64,000 bases of DNA from CPC320 sp002684375 (lineage in GTDB: Bacteria; Pseudomonadota; Alphaproteobacteria; Rhodobacterales; Rhodobacteraceae), in the NCBI GenBank assembly GCA_965662545.1, contig CBFIHZ010000009.1, positions 1-64,000 of the forward strand, given 5' to 3'. Position numbers and translations under genes: made by a program. A model generated the notes under the pieces. That model saw nothing but the letters and a program-made list of their open reading frames with translations, did not search any database and was not told where the DNA came from. Below, one piece after another: positions 55,912-64,000 of this stretch. The number at the start of each line of letters is the position of its first letter. Position 1 is the first letter of the stretch.

Positions 55912-57063
55912 GTGTTGAGCCATTTGAACTCGATTTTTGTTTATGCGGACCTGTTGCAGTCCGATATGCTTGCCGCAGTCATTCAGGACGAGGCTTCGCA
56001 GGTAACCCAGCAGCCTGCGAGTGTTGATAAAGATGCACTCGACTGTCGGTTTGATACTAGTGCGACGGTCGATGCACCGGCTGAAAAAGACTGGATAGAG
56101 GGCATCATCCTATCCGATATGTCACAAGATCACAGGGCGCGTCTGGCATTTTTTTATACTGTTTTTGGGGCTGTTTCTGTAGTCGGTAAGGCGCAGACTG
56201 CGTCCGATATCATTCCTGTTAAGATATATTGTTCGCCCTCAATGTCAGGTCTTGAGTCGCATTTGTGGTCGCCTGTGGGGCGCGATCTTGTTGGGGTGGG
56301 GGATAATCTGGCTCTGGCTTTGCGTTTGATAGACGATGTAATGGCGCTCTATGGCCAAATAGGCGCAGCAGAAGTTGCCGCAAGGTTGCCGCGGATGCGG
56401 GCACGGGCGCAGTCGGCCCGTATGGCGCAAACTGCGGTGGCCCGCGGCGTTGGCTTGGAAATGACCCGCGATCTGGTGCATCATCAGGTGCAGCGTCAGC
56501 CTTACAGTGGTTTTTTTGCAGTCGAAGAACACGATGTGTCATTTCAAAAATTTGATGGCACATACAGCCCGGTCGTGACCCGGGCCGTGTTTGTATCGTC
56601 GGATGCGGCGATTGTGCTGCCTTATGATCCTGTCACAGATCGGGTCTTGCTTGTCGAACAGTTTCGCGCTGGCCCCTATATCAGAGGCGACCGGTATCCA
56701 TGGTGTCTTGAACCTATTGCCGGTCTGATAGATGCGGGCGAAACACCGGCACAAGCGGCGCTGCGCGAGGCGAAAGAAGAGGCGGGGCTTGATTTGAAGG
56801 GCTTGGAATTAATCTCGCAAACCTATCCTTCGCCAGGGTCATCGGCTGAGTTTTTTCATCTGTATTTAGGGCTTGCTGACTTGCCCGCTTCAACTGATTT
56901 AATCGCGGGGCTTGCAACCGAAACAGAAGACATTCGAAGTCATATTTTTACGTTTTCCGAATTAATGGACCACATCGATTTGGGGTCGTTTTCTGTCGGA
57001 CCCACAGTATTGGCCGGGCTTTGGTTGGCACGGAATCGAGATCGTTTGCGCGCAACGGGTTGA
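55912..57063 (+). CDS. fused gamma-glutamylcyclotransferase-like / NUDIX hydrolase
   Basis: 383 residues from GTG 55912 (GAGG 5 bases upstream). N-terminal half resembles the GGCT fold (IFVYADLLQSDMLAAVI, GIILSDMSQDHRARLAFFY) but lacks the catalytic glutamate expected in the FYE(G/D) segment (FYTVFG here). C-terminal half is an ADP-ribose pyrophosphatase-type NUDIX domain: VLLVEQFRAGPYIRGDRYPW and the box GLIDAGETPAQAALREAKEE AGL. Acts on ADP-ribose-like compounds; the N-terminal part may be a binding or regulatory module. Confidence 0.85.
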   Translation: MLSHLNSIFVYADLLQSDMLAAVIQDEASQVTQQPASVDKDALDCRFDTSATVDAPAEKDWIEGIILSDMSQDHRARLAFFYTVFGAVSVVGKAQTASDIIPVKIYCSPSMSGLESHLWSPVGRDLVGVGDNLALALRLIDDVMALYGQIGAAEVAARLPRMRARAQSARMAQTAVARGVGLEMTRDLVHHQVQRQPYSGFFAVEEHDVSFQKFDGTYSPVVTRAVFVSSDAAIVLPYDPVTDRVLLVEQFRAGPYIRGDRYPWCLEPIAGLIDAGETPAQAALREAKEEAGLDLKGLELISQTYPSPGSSAEFFHLYLGLADLPASTDLIAGLATETEDIRSHIFTFSELMDHIDLGSFSVGPTVLAGLWLARNRDRLRATG

Positions 57064-57120
57064 GTTAATCTTACGTCGCGCATAGATGTTTTCAGCAAGG
57101 CATGGTAAGTGAGGCATTGT

Positions 57121-58152
57121 ATGCAAATCAAACAAAATTTAGCAGCTTTGGTTGGCAATACGCCCCTTCTGCGATTGGCGCGCGCCAGTGAGGCAACGGG
57201 CTGTGATATTTTTGGTAAGGCGGAGTTCATGAATCCGGGACAGTCTGTCAAGGATCGTGCGGCTTTATTCATTATTAACGACGCGGTTGCTCGGGGGCAT
57301 TTGCAGTCAGGCGGCACAATTGTTGAAGGCACAGCAGGCAATACAGGCATCGGTCTGGCATTGGTGGGAGCCTCGATGGGGTTTCGTACCGTGATTGTTA
57401 TTCCTGAAACCCAGAGCCAAGAGAAAAAAGACATGTTGCGGCTCGCGGGGGCAGAATTGGTTGAGGTTCCAGCTGTTCCGTATAAAAATCCGAACAATTA
57501 TGTTCATTATTCGCAGCGGTTGGCCGAGCGACTGAATATGACCGAGCCTCAAGGTGCCATCTGGGCCAATCAATTCGACAATACCGCGAACCGGCAGGCG
57601 CACGCTGAGACCACTGGCCCTGAGATTTGGCAACAGACCGAAGGTAAAGTGGACGGCTTTATCTGTGCAGTGGGATCTGGCGGTACATTGGGTGGGGTGG
57701 CTCAATCGCTGCAACCCAAAGGCGTTAAAATTGGTCTTGTTGACCCAATGGGCTCGGCGCTGCACGCTTTCTATACCGATGGCGTATTAAAGTCCGAGGG
57801 CAGCTCAATCACCGAGGGGATAGGGCAGGGGCGCATCACAGCCAATCTGGCGGATCTGCGCCCTGACTACAGTTTTCGGGTGCCAGATAGCGAAGCGATC
57901 CCGATTGTGTTCGATATGCTTGACACCGAAGGTTTATGTTTGGGTGGATCGTCTGGTCTGAACATCGCTGGCGCGATACGTATGGCGCGCGAGATGGGAC
58001 CAGGTCACCGGATTGTCACGATCCTGTGCGATTATGGCACGCGGTATCAGTCAAAATTGTTCAATCCAGCATTCTTGCGCCAAAAACAACTGCCGGTTCC
58101 GACTTGGCTGGAACCCGCTGCGGATCGCATTCCGTCAGTTTTTGATACCTGA
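57121..58152 (+). CDS. cysK: cysteine synthase A (O-acetylserine sulfhydrylase)
   Basis: 343 residues from ATG 57121 with GTGAGG upstream. Joins O-acetylserine and sulfide to cysteine with PLP. Seen: LVGNTPLLRLARASEATGC, MNPGQSVKDRAALFI with Lys44, EGTAGNTGIGLALVG, QFDNTANRQAHAETTGPEIW, GSGGTLGGVAQSL. The chain is about 20-30 residues longer than E. coli CysK, as in a common alphaproteobacterial subgroup. Its stop overlaps the next start (TGATG). Confidence 0.9.
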   Translation: MQIKQNLAALVGNTPLLRLARASEATGCDIFGKAEFMNPGQSVKDRAALFIINDAVARGHLQSGGTIVEGTAGNTGIGLALVGASMGFRTVIVIPETQSQEKKDMLRLAGAELVEVPAVPYKNPNNYVHYSQRLAERLNMTEPQGAIWANQFDNTANRQAHAETTGPEIWQQTEGKVDGFICAVGSGGTLGGVAQSLQPKGVKIGLVDPMGSALHAFYTDGVLKSEGSSITEGIGQGRITANLADLRPDYSFRVPDSEAIPIVFDMLDTEGLCLGGSSGLNIAGAIRMAREMGPGHRIVTILCDYGTRYQSKLFNPAFLRQKQLPVPTWLEPAADRIPSVFDT

Positions 58153-60476
58153 TGCGTCGGGCTTGTCTGGCATTTATTTCAGCGCTTTGCCTAATGATCT
58201 TTATGTTCGCGGGTGTGGCTGGTCCGGGCTTGGCCCAAGATGCTGAGATTGCGCCTGATTATGTGGAGTGGCGAAGCGTTTCTGAGCGCTCAGAAAGACT
58301 GATTGAGCGCGGGCGGGCCTCGAAAGGGGTCTTGGAACGTCGCCGGCAAACGCTTGCAGAATGGCGCACGCAATTTTCAAGTGCCCGCGAGGAAAATAAA
58401 ATTCGCATCAGTACTTTGCGATCCCAATTGGCGACATTAGGCCCTGTGGCCGAGGACGGCAGTGATCCTATCGAGATTACGCGCCGCCGCGCTGAATTAA
58501 ATATGAAGATCAGCGTTTTGGTGGTTCCGGGGCTGACGGCGCAAGAAGCGTATAATCATGCAGATGGCCTGATCCAAGAAATTGATGCAATGATCCGGAC
58601 CCAACAGACAGAGCGGCTGTTTTCTCTGGGGCCCAGCCCGCTGAGCCCCGCGATGTGGCAGCCGACCTTGATCGGGATTCTGCAATCATTTTCGCAATGG
58701 AAACTGGAAATTTCGCGTGCGGTATCCGCTGATATTACCCCGATCGAGCGCTTGGAAACCTTTTTGTTTACGGGGTTTTACCTTTTGATCGGGTTGGTAA
58801 TGCTGGTGCGTGGTGGACATTGGGTCGAGGCCGCTGGGCAGGCCTTGAGCCGGCGAGGCCGCGAACAGACAGAAGTCTGGCGGTTTTTAATTTCGATTGG
58901 AAGACTTGTGCTACCTGTCGCAGCCCTGTTTGCGTTGAGTGTCGGTTTGTCAGAGCCGGGGCTGTTGGGGCGCCGCAGCGCGCTGATTTTGGAAAGCTTG
59001 CCGCTCTGGGCTATTGGCTTTGTCAGTCTCAGATGGGTCAGTGGACAATTATTGATTGCTGACGAAGGCCGGGCCTTTTTGCAGTTTGCCGACCCTATTC
59101 GTGTTCGTCTGCATCACTATGCGCTTTTGATCACTTTGGTCATGCTGGGGCATAATGCGGTATTTGCGGTGCTGTTCTCTGATCTTGCCTTTGACGGGCT
59201 AAGCGCAGTCCTGTCATTACCATTTATTGTTGTTCTGGGAATTTTGCTATTTCGGGTTGGGTATTTTTTTAAGTCGGCGCCTGTTTCTGACAATCAGTTT
59301 CGCAGCGCTGGGTCTGTACGCGAACGGGTAATACGCTTTGTTGGGCGTGGGATTGTTTTTGTGGCCTTTGCAGCGCCGATTCTGGCGGCCATCGGCTATC
59401 AGCATGCCGCAGAATTTGTCTTATTCAATACAATAGAGACCTTGGTTTTACTTGCGGTATTGTTGGTCTTTCTCAAGTTTCTAACCGCATTGTACGGGCT
59501 GGTGATGCGCGGCGCAGTTTCTGTCGAAGACAGTCTGGTGCCTGTACTATTGGCGCTAGCACTCTGTGCGCTGGCCGTGCCAGTCCTGGCTTTAATTTGG
59601 GGCGCAAGGGTCGCGGAGCTGACCGAAATCTGGGCACAGTTTAATGCCGGAATCATGCTAGGCGACGCGCGGCTTTCGCCGATCGATTTTCTGGCCTTCG
59701 CACTGATTTTTATGGCGGGCTATATGATCACCCGTCTGATGCAAGGGGCTTTGCGCAACAGCGTTTTGCCCAAGACGAAAATTGAGATTGGCGCCCAAAA
59801 TGCCATCACTGCCGGCGTGGGTTATGTTGGGATTTTTCTGGCGGCGTTAATTGCGATCAGTAGCGCTGGGCTAAACCTATCGTCGTTGGCAATTGTGGCC
59901 GGTGCTCTGTCGGTCGGTATCGGCTTTGGTCTCCAAAACATCGTGTCTAATTTTGTCTCGGGGATCATCTTGTTGATCGAGCGCCCTATCACCGAGGGTG
60001 ACTGGATCGAAGTTGCTGGTTACATGGGGTATGTGCGCGACATCTCGGTACGCTCCACCCGGATCGAAACCTTTGATCGAACGGATGTGATCGTACCCAA
60101 CGCCGATCTGGTGTCTGGGGTGGTCACGAATTGGACCCGCGGCAACACGGTGGGGCGGGTCATCGTTTCAGTAGGTGTGGCTTATGGCACTGACACCCGC
60201 AGGGTTGAAGCGGTCTTGCGCGAAATTGCCGAAGCGCACCCTTTGGTCATGACCGAGCCGGCTCCATCGGTGGTTTTTCAGGGTTTTGGTGCAAACTCTA
60301 TGGATTTCGAGGTTCGGGCTATTTTGCGGGATGTGAATTGGTCTTTATCTGCCAAGTCTGATATCAACCATGAAATTGCCAAGCGATTTGCTGAAGAAGG
60401 GATTGAAATTCCTTTTCCACAGCGCGACGTTTGGCTGCGTAATCCACAATCGCTCAAGGAAAACCCCGCGTCATGA
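58152..60476 (+). CDS. mechanosensitive channel, large MscS family with DUF3772
   Basis: 774 residues. Signal peptide (CLAFISALCLMIFMFAGVAG), a periplasmic helical domain of DUF3772 type to about residue 190, a set of membrane segments, then the MscS core: AITAGVGYVGIFLAALIAIS, the pore helix LSSLAIVAGALSVGIGFGLQ NIVSNFVSG, and the beta domain PITEGDWIEVAGYMGYVRDI. Opens under membrane tension to release solutes. Overlaps both neighbours, so cysK-mscS-alaX form one operon. Confidence 0.9.
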   Translation: MRRACLAFISALCLMIFMFAGVAGPGLAQDAEIAPDYVEWRSVSERSERLIERGRASKGVLERRRQTLAEWRTQFSSAREENKIRISTLRSQLATLGPVAEDGSDPIEITRRRAELNMKISVLVVPGLTAQEAYNHADGLIQEIDAMIRTQQTERLFSLGPSPLSPAMWQPTLIGILQSFSQWKLEISRAVSADITPIERLETFLFTGFYLLIGLVMLVRGGHWVEAAGQALSRRGREQTEVWRFLISIGRLVLPVAALFALSVGLSEPGLLGRRSALILESLPLWAIGFVSLRWVSGQLLIADEGRAFLQFADPIRVRLHHYALLITLVMLGHNAVFAVLFSDLAFDGLSAVLSLPFIVVLGILLFRVGYFFKSAPVSDNQFRSAGSVRERVIRFVGRGIVFVAFAAPILAAIGYQHAAEFVLFNTIETLVLLAVLLVFLKFLTALYGLVMRGAVSVEDSLVPVLLALALCALAVPVLALIWGARVAELTEIWAQFNAGIMLGDARLSPIDFLAFALIFMAGYMITRLMQGALRNSVLPKTKIEIGAQNAITAGVGYVGIFLAALIAISSAGLNLSSLAIVAGALSVGIGFGLQNIVSNFVSGIILLIERPITEGDWIEVAGYMGYVRDISVRSTRIETFDRTDVIVPNADLVSGVVTNWTRGNTVGRVIVSVGVAYGTDTRRVEAVLREIAEAHPLVMTEPAPSVVFQGFGANSMDFEVRAILRDVNWSLSAKSDINHEIAKRFAEEGIEIPFPQRDVWLRNPQSLKENPAS

Positions 60477-61192
60477 CCGAGTTGCTTTTTCTGCAAGATG
60501 CCTATCAGCGCGAACATCGCTGTCTGGTCACCGCCCATACGCCGGAAGGTGGCTTGGTCTTGGAACGTTCTATTTTTTATCCGACAGGGGGTGGGCAACC
60601 TGGTGACAGTGGCACCATCCATTGGCAGAGTGGGCAACTGAAGGTTGCGACAACCGTTAAAGGCCATGATGGCGCTGTTGTCTTACTGGCGGCGGAACCT
60701 GGGTGCCTCCCACCTGTGGGGGCTGAGGTTTTTCAAGACTTGGACTGGGATAGGCGCTACCGCATGATGCAGATGCACACGGCATTGCATCTGCTGTCCG
60801 TGGTCATTCCATTGCCGGTAACTGGTGGTGCGGTTGGTAGTGAAAAAGGTAGGCTTGATTTTGATATGCCGGATGCTCCGCCAGAGAAAGCAGTTCTGCA
60901 ATCAGATTTAAACGCCCTGATTGCTCGGGATTTACCTGTGACTGACAGTTGGATCAGCGACCAACAATTGCTGGATAACCCGCAATTGATCAAGACGATG
61001 TCGGTCAAGCCGCCGGTTGGGGCCGGGCAGGTGCGTCTGGTGCAGATCGGTGAAGAGCAGGCTCGGATTGATCTGCAGCCCTGCGGAGGCACTCATGTTG
61101 CACGCACGGGAGAGATTATGCCGTTGCTTGTTGCGAAGATTGAGAAAAAGGGACGTCAAAACCGGCGTGTCACTCTGCGCTTCACGGGGTGA
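60473..61192 (+). CDS. alaX: alanyl-tRNA editing protein AlaX
   Basis: 239 residues. Hydrolyses mischarged Ser- or Gly-tRNA(Ala) in trans. Zinc ligands present: His102 and His106 in MMQMHTALHLL, Cys204 and His208 in LQPCGGTHVARTGEI. The N-terminal small domain has SIFYPTGGGQPGDSG. ATG overlaps the mscS stop by 4 bases. Confidence 0.9.
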   Translation: MTELLFLQDAYQREHRCLVTAHTPEGGLVLERSIFYPTGGGQPGDSGTIHWQSGQLKVATTVKGHDGAVVLLAAEPGCLPPVGAEVFQDLDWDRRYRMMQMHTALHLLSVVIPLPVTGGAVGSEKGRLDFDMPDAPPEKAVLQSDLNALIARDLPVTDSWISDQQLLDNPQLIKTMSVKPPVGAGQVRLVQIGEEQARIDLQPCGGTHVARTGEIMPLLVAKIEKKGRQNRRVTLRFTG

Positions 61193-61288
61193 GTTGCCAC
61201 AAGATTATGTGGATACTTGCGATTATTTTTCGTACGGTTACATTCTTGCTTGCACCTTGTTGGCGCTATCCCTTAAAAGCGTCGCCAC

Positions 61289-61378
61289 GGACAGGTGGCC
61301 GAGTGGTCGAAGGCGCACGCCTGGAAAGTGTGTAGGCGGGAGACCGTCTCCAGGGTTCGAATCCCTGTCTGTCCGCCA
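61289..61378 (+). tRNA. tRNA-Ser (anticodon GGA)
   Basis: Acceptor stem GGACAGG with TCTGTCC, discriminator G and encoded CCA (61376-61378); D arm GGCCGAGTGGTCGAAGGC; anticodon stem CACGC/GTGTG with loop CTGGAAA; long variable arm GGCGGGAGACCGTC; T arm CAGGGTTCGAATCCCTG. The long variable arm and GGA anticodon identify serine. Confidence 0.95.
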
Positions 61379-61567
61379 TTATCATAAATATTATTACATT
61401 ATATCAATTACTTGGGTAATTATTAGGCTATTTTGTAGCCATTTAGTAGCCATTATTTGCTAAACAACTTGAAGCGTAATGGTCGCCAAAGAACATTAAA
61501 TATCAACGTTACACTCTTCACACAGATGAACCCTCTGCTAACATATCACTGTAAGTTGGAGTGACGA

Positions 61568-61747
61568 TTGCACCGGGCATATAAATATCGGCTTTATCCC
61601 ACAGAGGAACAGGCTGCGCAGCTTAACCAGAGCTTTGCGGCGGTGCGCTGGGTTTATAATGCGGCGCTTTTACAATGGACAACTTGTGACAGGGCGCATC
61701 GCACTGGCTTCTTTTATCAAGAAAGCTGGTTCTCAAAGCCAAAATAA
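61568..61747 (+). pseudogene. IS200/IS605-type TnpB, N-terminal stub
   Basis: From TTG 61568: LHRAYKYRLYPTEEQAAQLN, QSFAAVRWVYNAALLQW, ending by a stop after 59 residues. This is the standard N-terminus of TnpB (RNA-guided nuclease of IS605 elements); the RuvC domain is absent. It lies 190 bases after tRNA-Ser. Its last codons merge into the flagellin terminator. Confidence 0.8.
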
Positions 61748-61748
61748 A

Positions 61749-61777
61749 AAAAGGGCCCACATTACGCGAGCCCTTTT
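61749..61777 (-). terminator. intrinsic terminator of flagellin gene
   Basis: aaaagggc (61749-61756) and gcccttttt-type arm (61770-61777) form an 8-bp stem with 13-base loop; on the minus strand it is followed by TTTTTTTATTTT. Lies 28 bases after the flagellin stop. Confidence 0.8.
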
Positions 61778-61804
61778 GTTAGCCGTGCCCAGCTATATGC
61801 TATG

Positions 61805-62716
61805 TTAACTTCTCAGTAGACCTAAAACATTTGCTTGTGATGCATTGGCCTGAGCTAGCATAGCGGTTGACGCTTGTTGTAAGATTTGATTCTTGGCCAA
61901 ATTAGTCGTTTCTATGGCATAGTCAGCATCTTCAATCCTACCTTGAGCTGAAGATAAGTTTGCGGACATATTCGTGAGATTATTTACAGTATGATTGAGG
62001 CGATTAGATACAGCTCCCAATTCAGATCTTTGCGTATTTACAGTTTTGATGGCCTCGTCAATTAGACCAATAGCGGCCTCAGCATTGCCAGTAGCTGTAG
62101 TTGCGGCTCCACCATCATCATGATCAGCAGTGGCATCTGCGTCCGCGACAACCAAAACCAAGTTTTTGTTTGTGGCGTTGTTTAGGTCTAGGGTTTCAGC
62201 GTCCATTGCTGCAATTGTAACTGATATTTGGTTCTGTGTTCCGGTCGCAGATCCAACCTGAAAAGAAAACGTTGAACTGGAGTTTGCGGTACCGTCACCA
62301 TCTAACAGGTCAGTTCCTGCCCAAGTAGTTACTCCTGCAATGCGATCTATCTCTTTGACCATTGCATCCATCTCTGTCTGCAGATTTAGGCGGTCTTGAG
62401 TGTTGTTGGTGTCGTTTGCTGCTTGCACTGCGATTTCACGCATCCGTTGCAGGACATTCTCTACTTCTTTGTGCGCGCCTTCTGCGGTAGCGATTAATGC
62501 CTGACCGTCTAATGCATTACGCACACTCTGGTTGGTCCCGCGTACTTCTGCAGACAAACGAGAAGAGATTGCAATTCCAGCAGCATCATCTGAGGCAGAA
62601 TTGATACGTTTCCCGGTGGACAGCCTCTCCATAGAGGTTTCCATGCTTCTGGCGCTGATGCTTGCCGCTTCGGCGGCACGCATAGCAGCGTTATTCGTTC
62701 CTATTGATAAAGACAT
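61805..62716 (-). CDS. fliC: flagellin
   Basis: 303 residues. MSLSIGTNNAAMRAAEAAS start, MERLSTGKRINSASDDAAGI, VENVLQRMREIAVQAANDTN, and C-terminal SNRLNHTVNNLTNMSANLSS, RIEDADYAIETTNLAKNQIL, ending NVLGLLRS. The short central part is rich in Asp, Ala and Thr (VVADADATADHDDGGAATTA). ATG 62716 with GGAG upstream; the longer open frame has no family match. Alternative or minor subunit relative to the flagellin at 45463; this one has the normal C-terminus. Confidence 0.94.
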   Translation of the reverse strand: MSLSIGTNNAAMRAAEAASISARSMETSMERLSTGKRINSASDDAAGIAISSRLSAEVRGTNQSVRNALDGQALIATAEGAHKEVENVLQRMREIAVQAANDTNNTQDRLNLQTEMDAMVKEIDRIAGVTTWAGTDLLDGDGTANSSSTFSFQVGSATGTQNQISVTIAAMDAETLDLNNATNKNLVLVVADADATADHDDGGAATTATGNAEAAIGLIDEAIKTVNTQRSELGAVSNRLNHTVNNLTNMSANLSSAQGRIEDADYAIETTNLAKNQILQQASTAMLAQANASQANVLGLLRS

Positions 62717-62982
62717 TTGGCACAACTCCGTACTTTTATCCGACTGCACCAAACAGCTTCAGCTGACTGGGCAGGTTGTTGAGATTTAGTACAATGAAAA
62801 TGAAGACGACAACGTCAGCTGCCAAAATCACCATCAAGGGAGTCCGTAGATTTTCACTTCTCGGTTAGGGTGCGGTATCATGCTAAAGATGTTAAGATAA
62901 AAGATTACCTATAAAAAATGGATGTAAATATGACGTTGAAAGCGCGGCTTTTAAACCTGAATCCACTTTAGACCTGGTCAAC

Positions 62983-63007
62983 CCGCTGGTGATTGCAAGG
63001 CCAGCGG
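62983..63007 (-). promoter_or_regulatory. hairpin in flagellin upstream region
   Basis: Perfect 7-bp stem ccgctgg (62983-62989) with ccagcgg (63001-63007), 11-base loop, directly after the 10-codon frame at 63010-63042. Could be an attenuator or the terminator of a tiny transcript. About 270 bases upstream of the flagellin start. Confidence 0.4.
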
Positions 63008-63009
63008 TA

Positions 63010-63042
63010 TCACGTCGAAACGCGACGATGTCGTGTCGTCAT
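63010..63042 (-). CDS. possible 10-residue leader peptide
   Basis: MTTRHRRVST with an excellent ribosome site (AAGGAGA, 6 bases before ATG 63042), followed at 3 bases by a hairpin. Four of ten residues are Arg or His. Either a leader peptide or the relic of a lost gene start. Confidence 0.35.
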   Translation of the reverse strand: MTTRHRRVST

Positions 63043-63359
63043 ATCTTGTCTCCTTTATAGCAAACATTGTTCGAAAGAGATCGGAATAGAACCGCGACAA
63101 GACGAGGGCGCATTCGCCCCATAATGCCACTGTCCATTCCTGAGAAAATATCGTTTTATTAAATCGTGGGATTAACCGCCCGACATGATGAGGGTGACTA
63201 AACCGGTTAAAAATTTTTCATAAACGGTCGTTCTTTTCTCCGATAGGTCAGACTTTTGCATATGGTGTCATTGTCCAACTCGGGGTTAAAGCTCTGAGAA
63301 TGCCCCTTGTTTGATAAAAGACCTCAAACAATACACTTTGAAAGAGGAGAGAAACTAAA

Positions 63360-63671
63360 TTGTATATTTCAAACAATGCAGTAATTGCAAATTTAGCTCC
63401 TCAAGCCATGCGTCCCCTGTCGCGTGTGAAAAAATTAAGTGAGTCTCAAAGTGGAGACGATTTTGAGCCGGACGAAAGCAACACTGTACCGAGCAGGTCA
63501 AATACACCCCTGGCGACCCCCCGCAGTGCATTAGAACAGGAAATGCTAGAGCAAATTCTTGAGATGATCAGCTCGAACAAATTTGACGACAAAGCAATTG
63601 ATGACATGAAGAACCTCCTCAGTGAGGATGGGAATGGGACAGTCGGCAATCTTATTGATGTCGGTGCATAA
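63360..63671 (+). CDS. hypothetical acidic protein
   Basis: 103 residues from TTG 63360, with GAGGAGAG 8 bases upstream, which decides the start. Acidic, no cysteine, no membrane segment; a helical stretch EQEMLEQILEMISSNKFDDK is likely amphipathic. Not recognised. Its place beside a flagellin gene hints at motility but nothing in the sequence proves it. Confidence 0.6.
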   Translation: MYISNNAVIANLAPQAMRPLSRVKKLSESQSGDDFEPDESNTVPSRSNTPLATPRSALEQEMLEQILEMISSNKFDDKAIDDMKNLLSEDGNGTVGNLIDVGA

Positions 63672-63760
63672 ATTTTAAAGCCTAGGATTGCACGGTTCGA
63701 ACTTTGGACATTTACCAAATTCGAAAAACGATTCTACCAAGATCTCTTTTTAAGCACTGC

Positions 63761-64000
63761 GTGAGAAATAACGACGTTACTTTAAATGTTTTCGTTTGGT
63801 TTTTGCTCTTGTGTTGTTTGGCTGTAGGCTATTCACACGCCGCAATTGCGGTGGTCATTCCCATGCCCGTGGTAAGATTTACCAGCGGGACTACAGCCGC
63901 CGCCGCTTTGCAATCGGCTTTGGTTGCTGGAGATGGTTTGATCACTGGAGTTGGATCTGCTGTTTTTTTTGTAATGATAGCAGGATCCTTTTCAGCAGAC
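63761..64000 (+). CDS. exported or membrane protein, 3' part outside window
   Basis: Frame open to the window end, 80 residues. From GTG 63761: VRNNDVTLNVFVWFLLLCCL AVGYSHA resembles a signal peptide; then AIAVVIPMPVVRFTSGTT and a second hydrophobic stretch LITGVGSAVFFVMIAG. A TTG at 63704 is an alternative start. Not recognised. Confidence 0.45.
   Translation, partial: MRNNDVTLNVFVWFLLLCCLAVGYSHAAIAVVIPMPVVRFTSGTTAAAALQSALVAGDGLITGVGSAVFFVMIAGSFSAD

Noticed and set aside
62717..62900. sigma-54 promoter (TGGCA...TTG) upstream of the second flagellin
   Set aside because: The spacing between the GG and GC elements is off by one and the GC is missing.
1..64000. CRISPR array, integron attC array or prophage genes
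   Set aside because: No regularly spaced repeats, no integrase or phage structural genes were seen.

Overview
The window looks like a chromosomal segment of a marine alphaproteobacterium of the Roseobacter group (Rhodobacterales). Evidence: a clear DMSP demethylase gene (dmdA), three complete TRAP transporters plus one peptide-type ABC importer, a BCCT osmolyte transporter, a fused gamma-glutamylcyclotransferase-like/NUDIX protein, Rhodobacterales-type short flagellins and a DUF1326/DUF2182 pair. The species cannot be named from this sequence alone.

Layout. 1-4.4 kb: end of a maleate-isomerase-like gene and a TRAP operon, divergent from a GntR regulator with a palindromic operator between them. 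4.5-5.2 kb: fused IS1182/IS3 wreckage. 5.4-6.3 kb: an FkbM methyltransferase. 6.4-13.3 kb: IclR regulator and mmsA-type aldehyde dehydrogenase, divergent from an iron alcohol dehydrogenase and a second TRAP operon; a perfect 19-bp inverted repeat sits between the divergent genes. 13.9-17.1 kb: a TAXI-type TRAP pair. 17.5-21.8 kb: a transposon graveyard enclosing a broken type I secretion unit (intact ABC transporter, truncated HlyD). 22-24.7 kb: sbmA and an aminotransferase. 25.1-33.2 kb: Dpp-type ABC operon with an M81 peptidase, divergent from ridA and an RpiR regulator. 33.2-36.9 kb: mostly debris, including a dead adenylate cyclase gene, IS66/IS256 chimera and two small genes. 36.9-42.8 kb: LysR, an acyl-CoA dehydrogenase without the usual catalytic glutamate, a ThDP enzyme, an aminotransferase and a decayed CaiB-type CoA-transferase overrun by IS481. 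43.4-45.3 kb: EamA exporter, IS256 stub, a structured RNA or terminator. 45.5-46.3 kb: first flagellin. 47-61.2 kb: an IS-free, apparently core block with dmdA, DUF1326, DUF2182, BCCT, class V aminotransferase, photolyase, CFA synthase, NUDIX, cysK, MscS and AlaX. 61.3-64 kb: tRNA-Ser(GGA), a TnpB stub, second flagellin, and two unrecognised genes, the last cut by the window end.

How it works together. Much of the window is scavenging of small organic acids, peptides and organosulfur compounds: importers sit next to their dedicated catabolic enzymes and one-component regulators. The iron alcohol dehydrogenase and MmsA resemble the DddB/DddC families of DMSP-lyase pathways, and the acyl-CoA dehydrogenase carries the residue pattern remembered for 3-sulfinopropionyl-CoA desulfinase; together with dmdA and BCCT this suggests, but does not prove, an organosulfur theme. 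All four solute-binding-protein genes are followed by a strong hairpin before the permease gene, an expression-ratio device repeated across unrelated transporter families.
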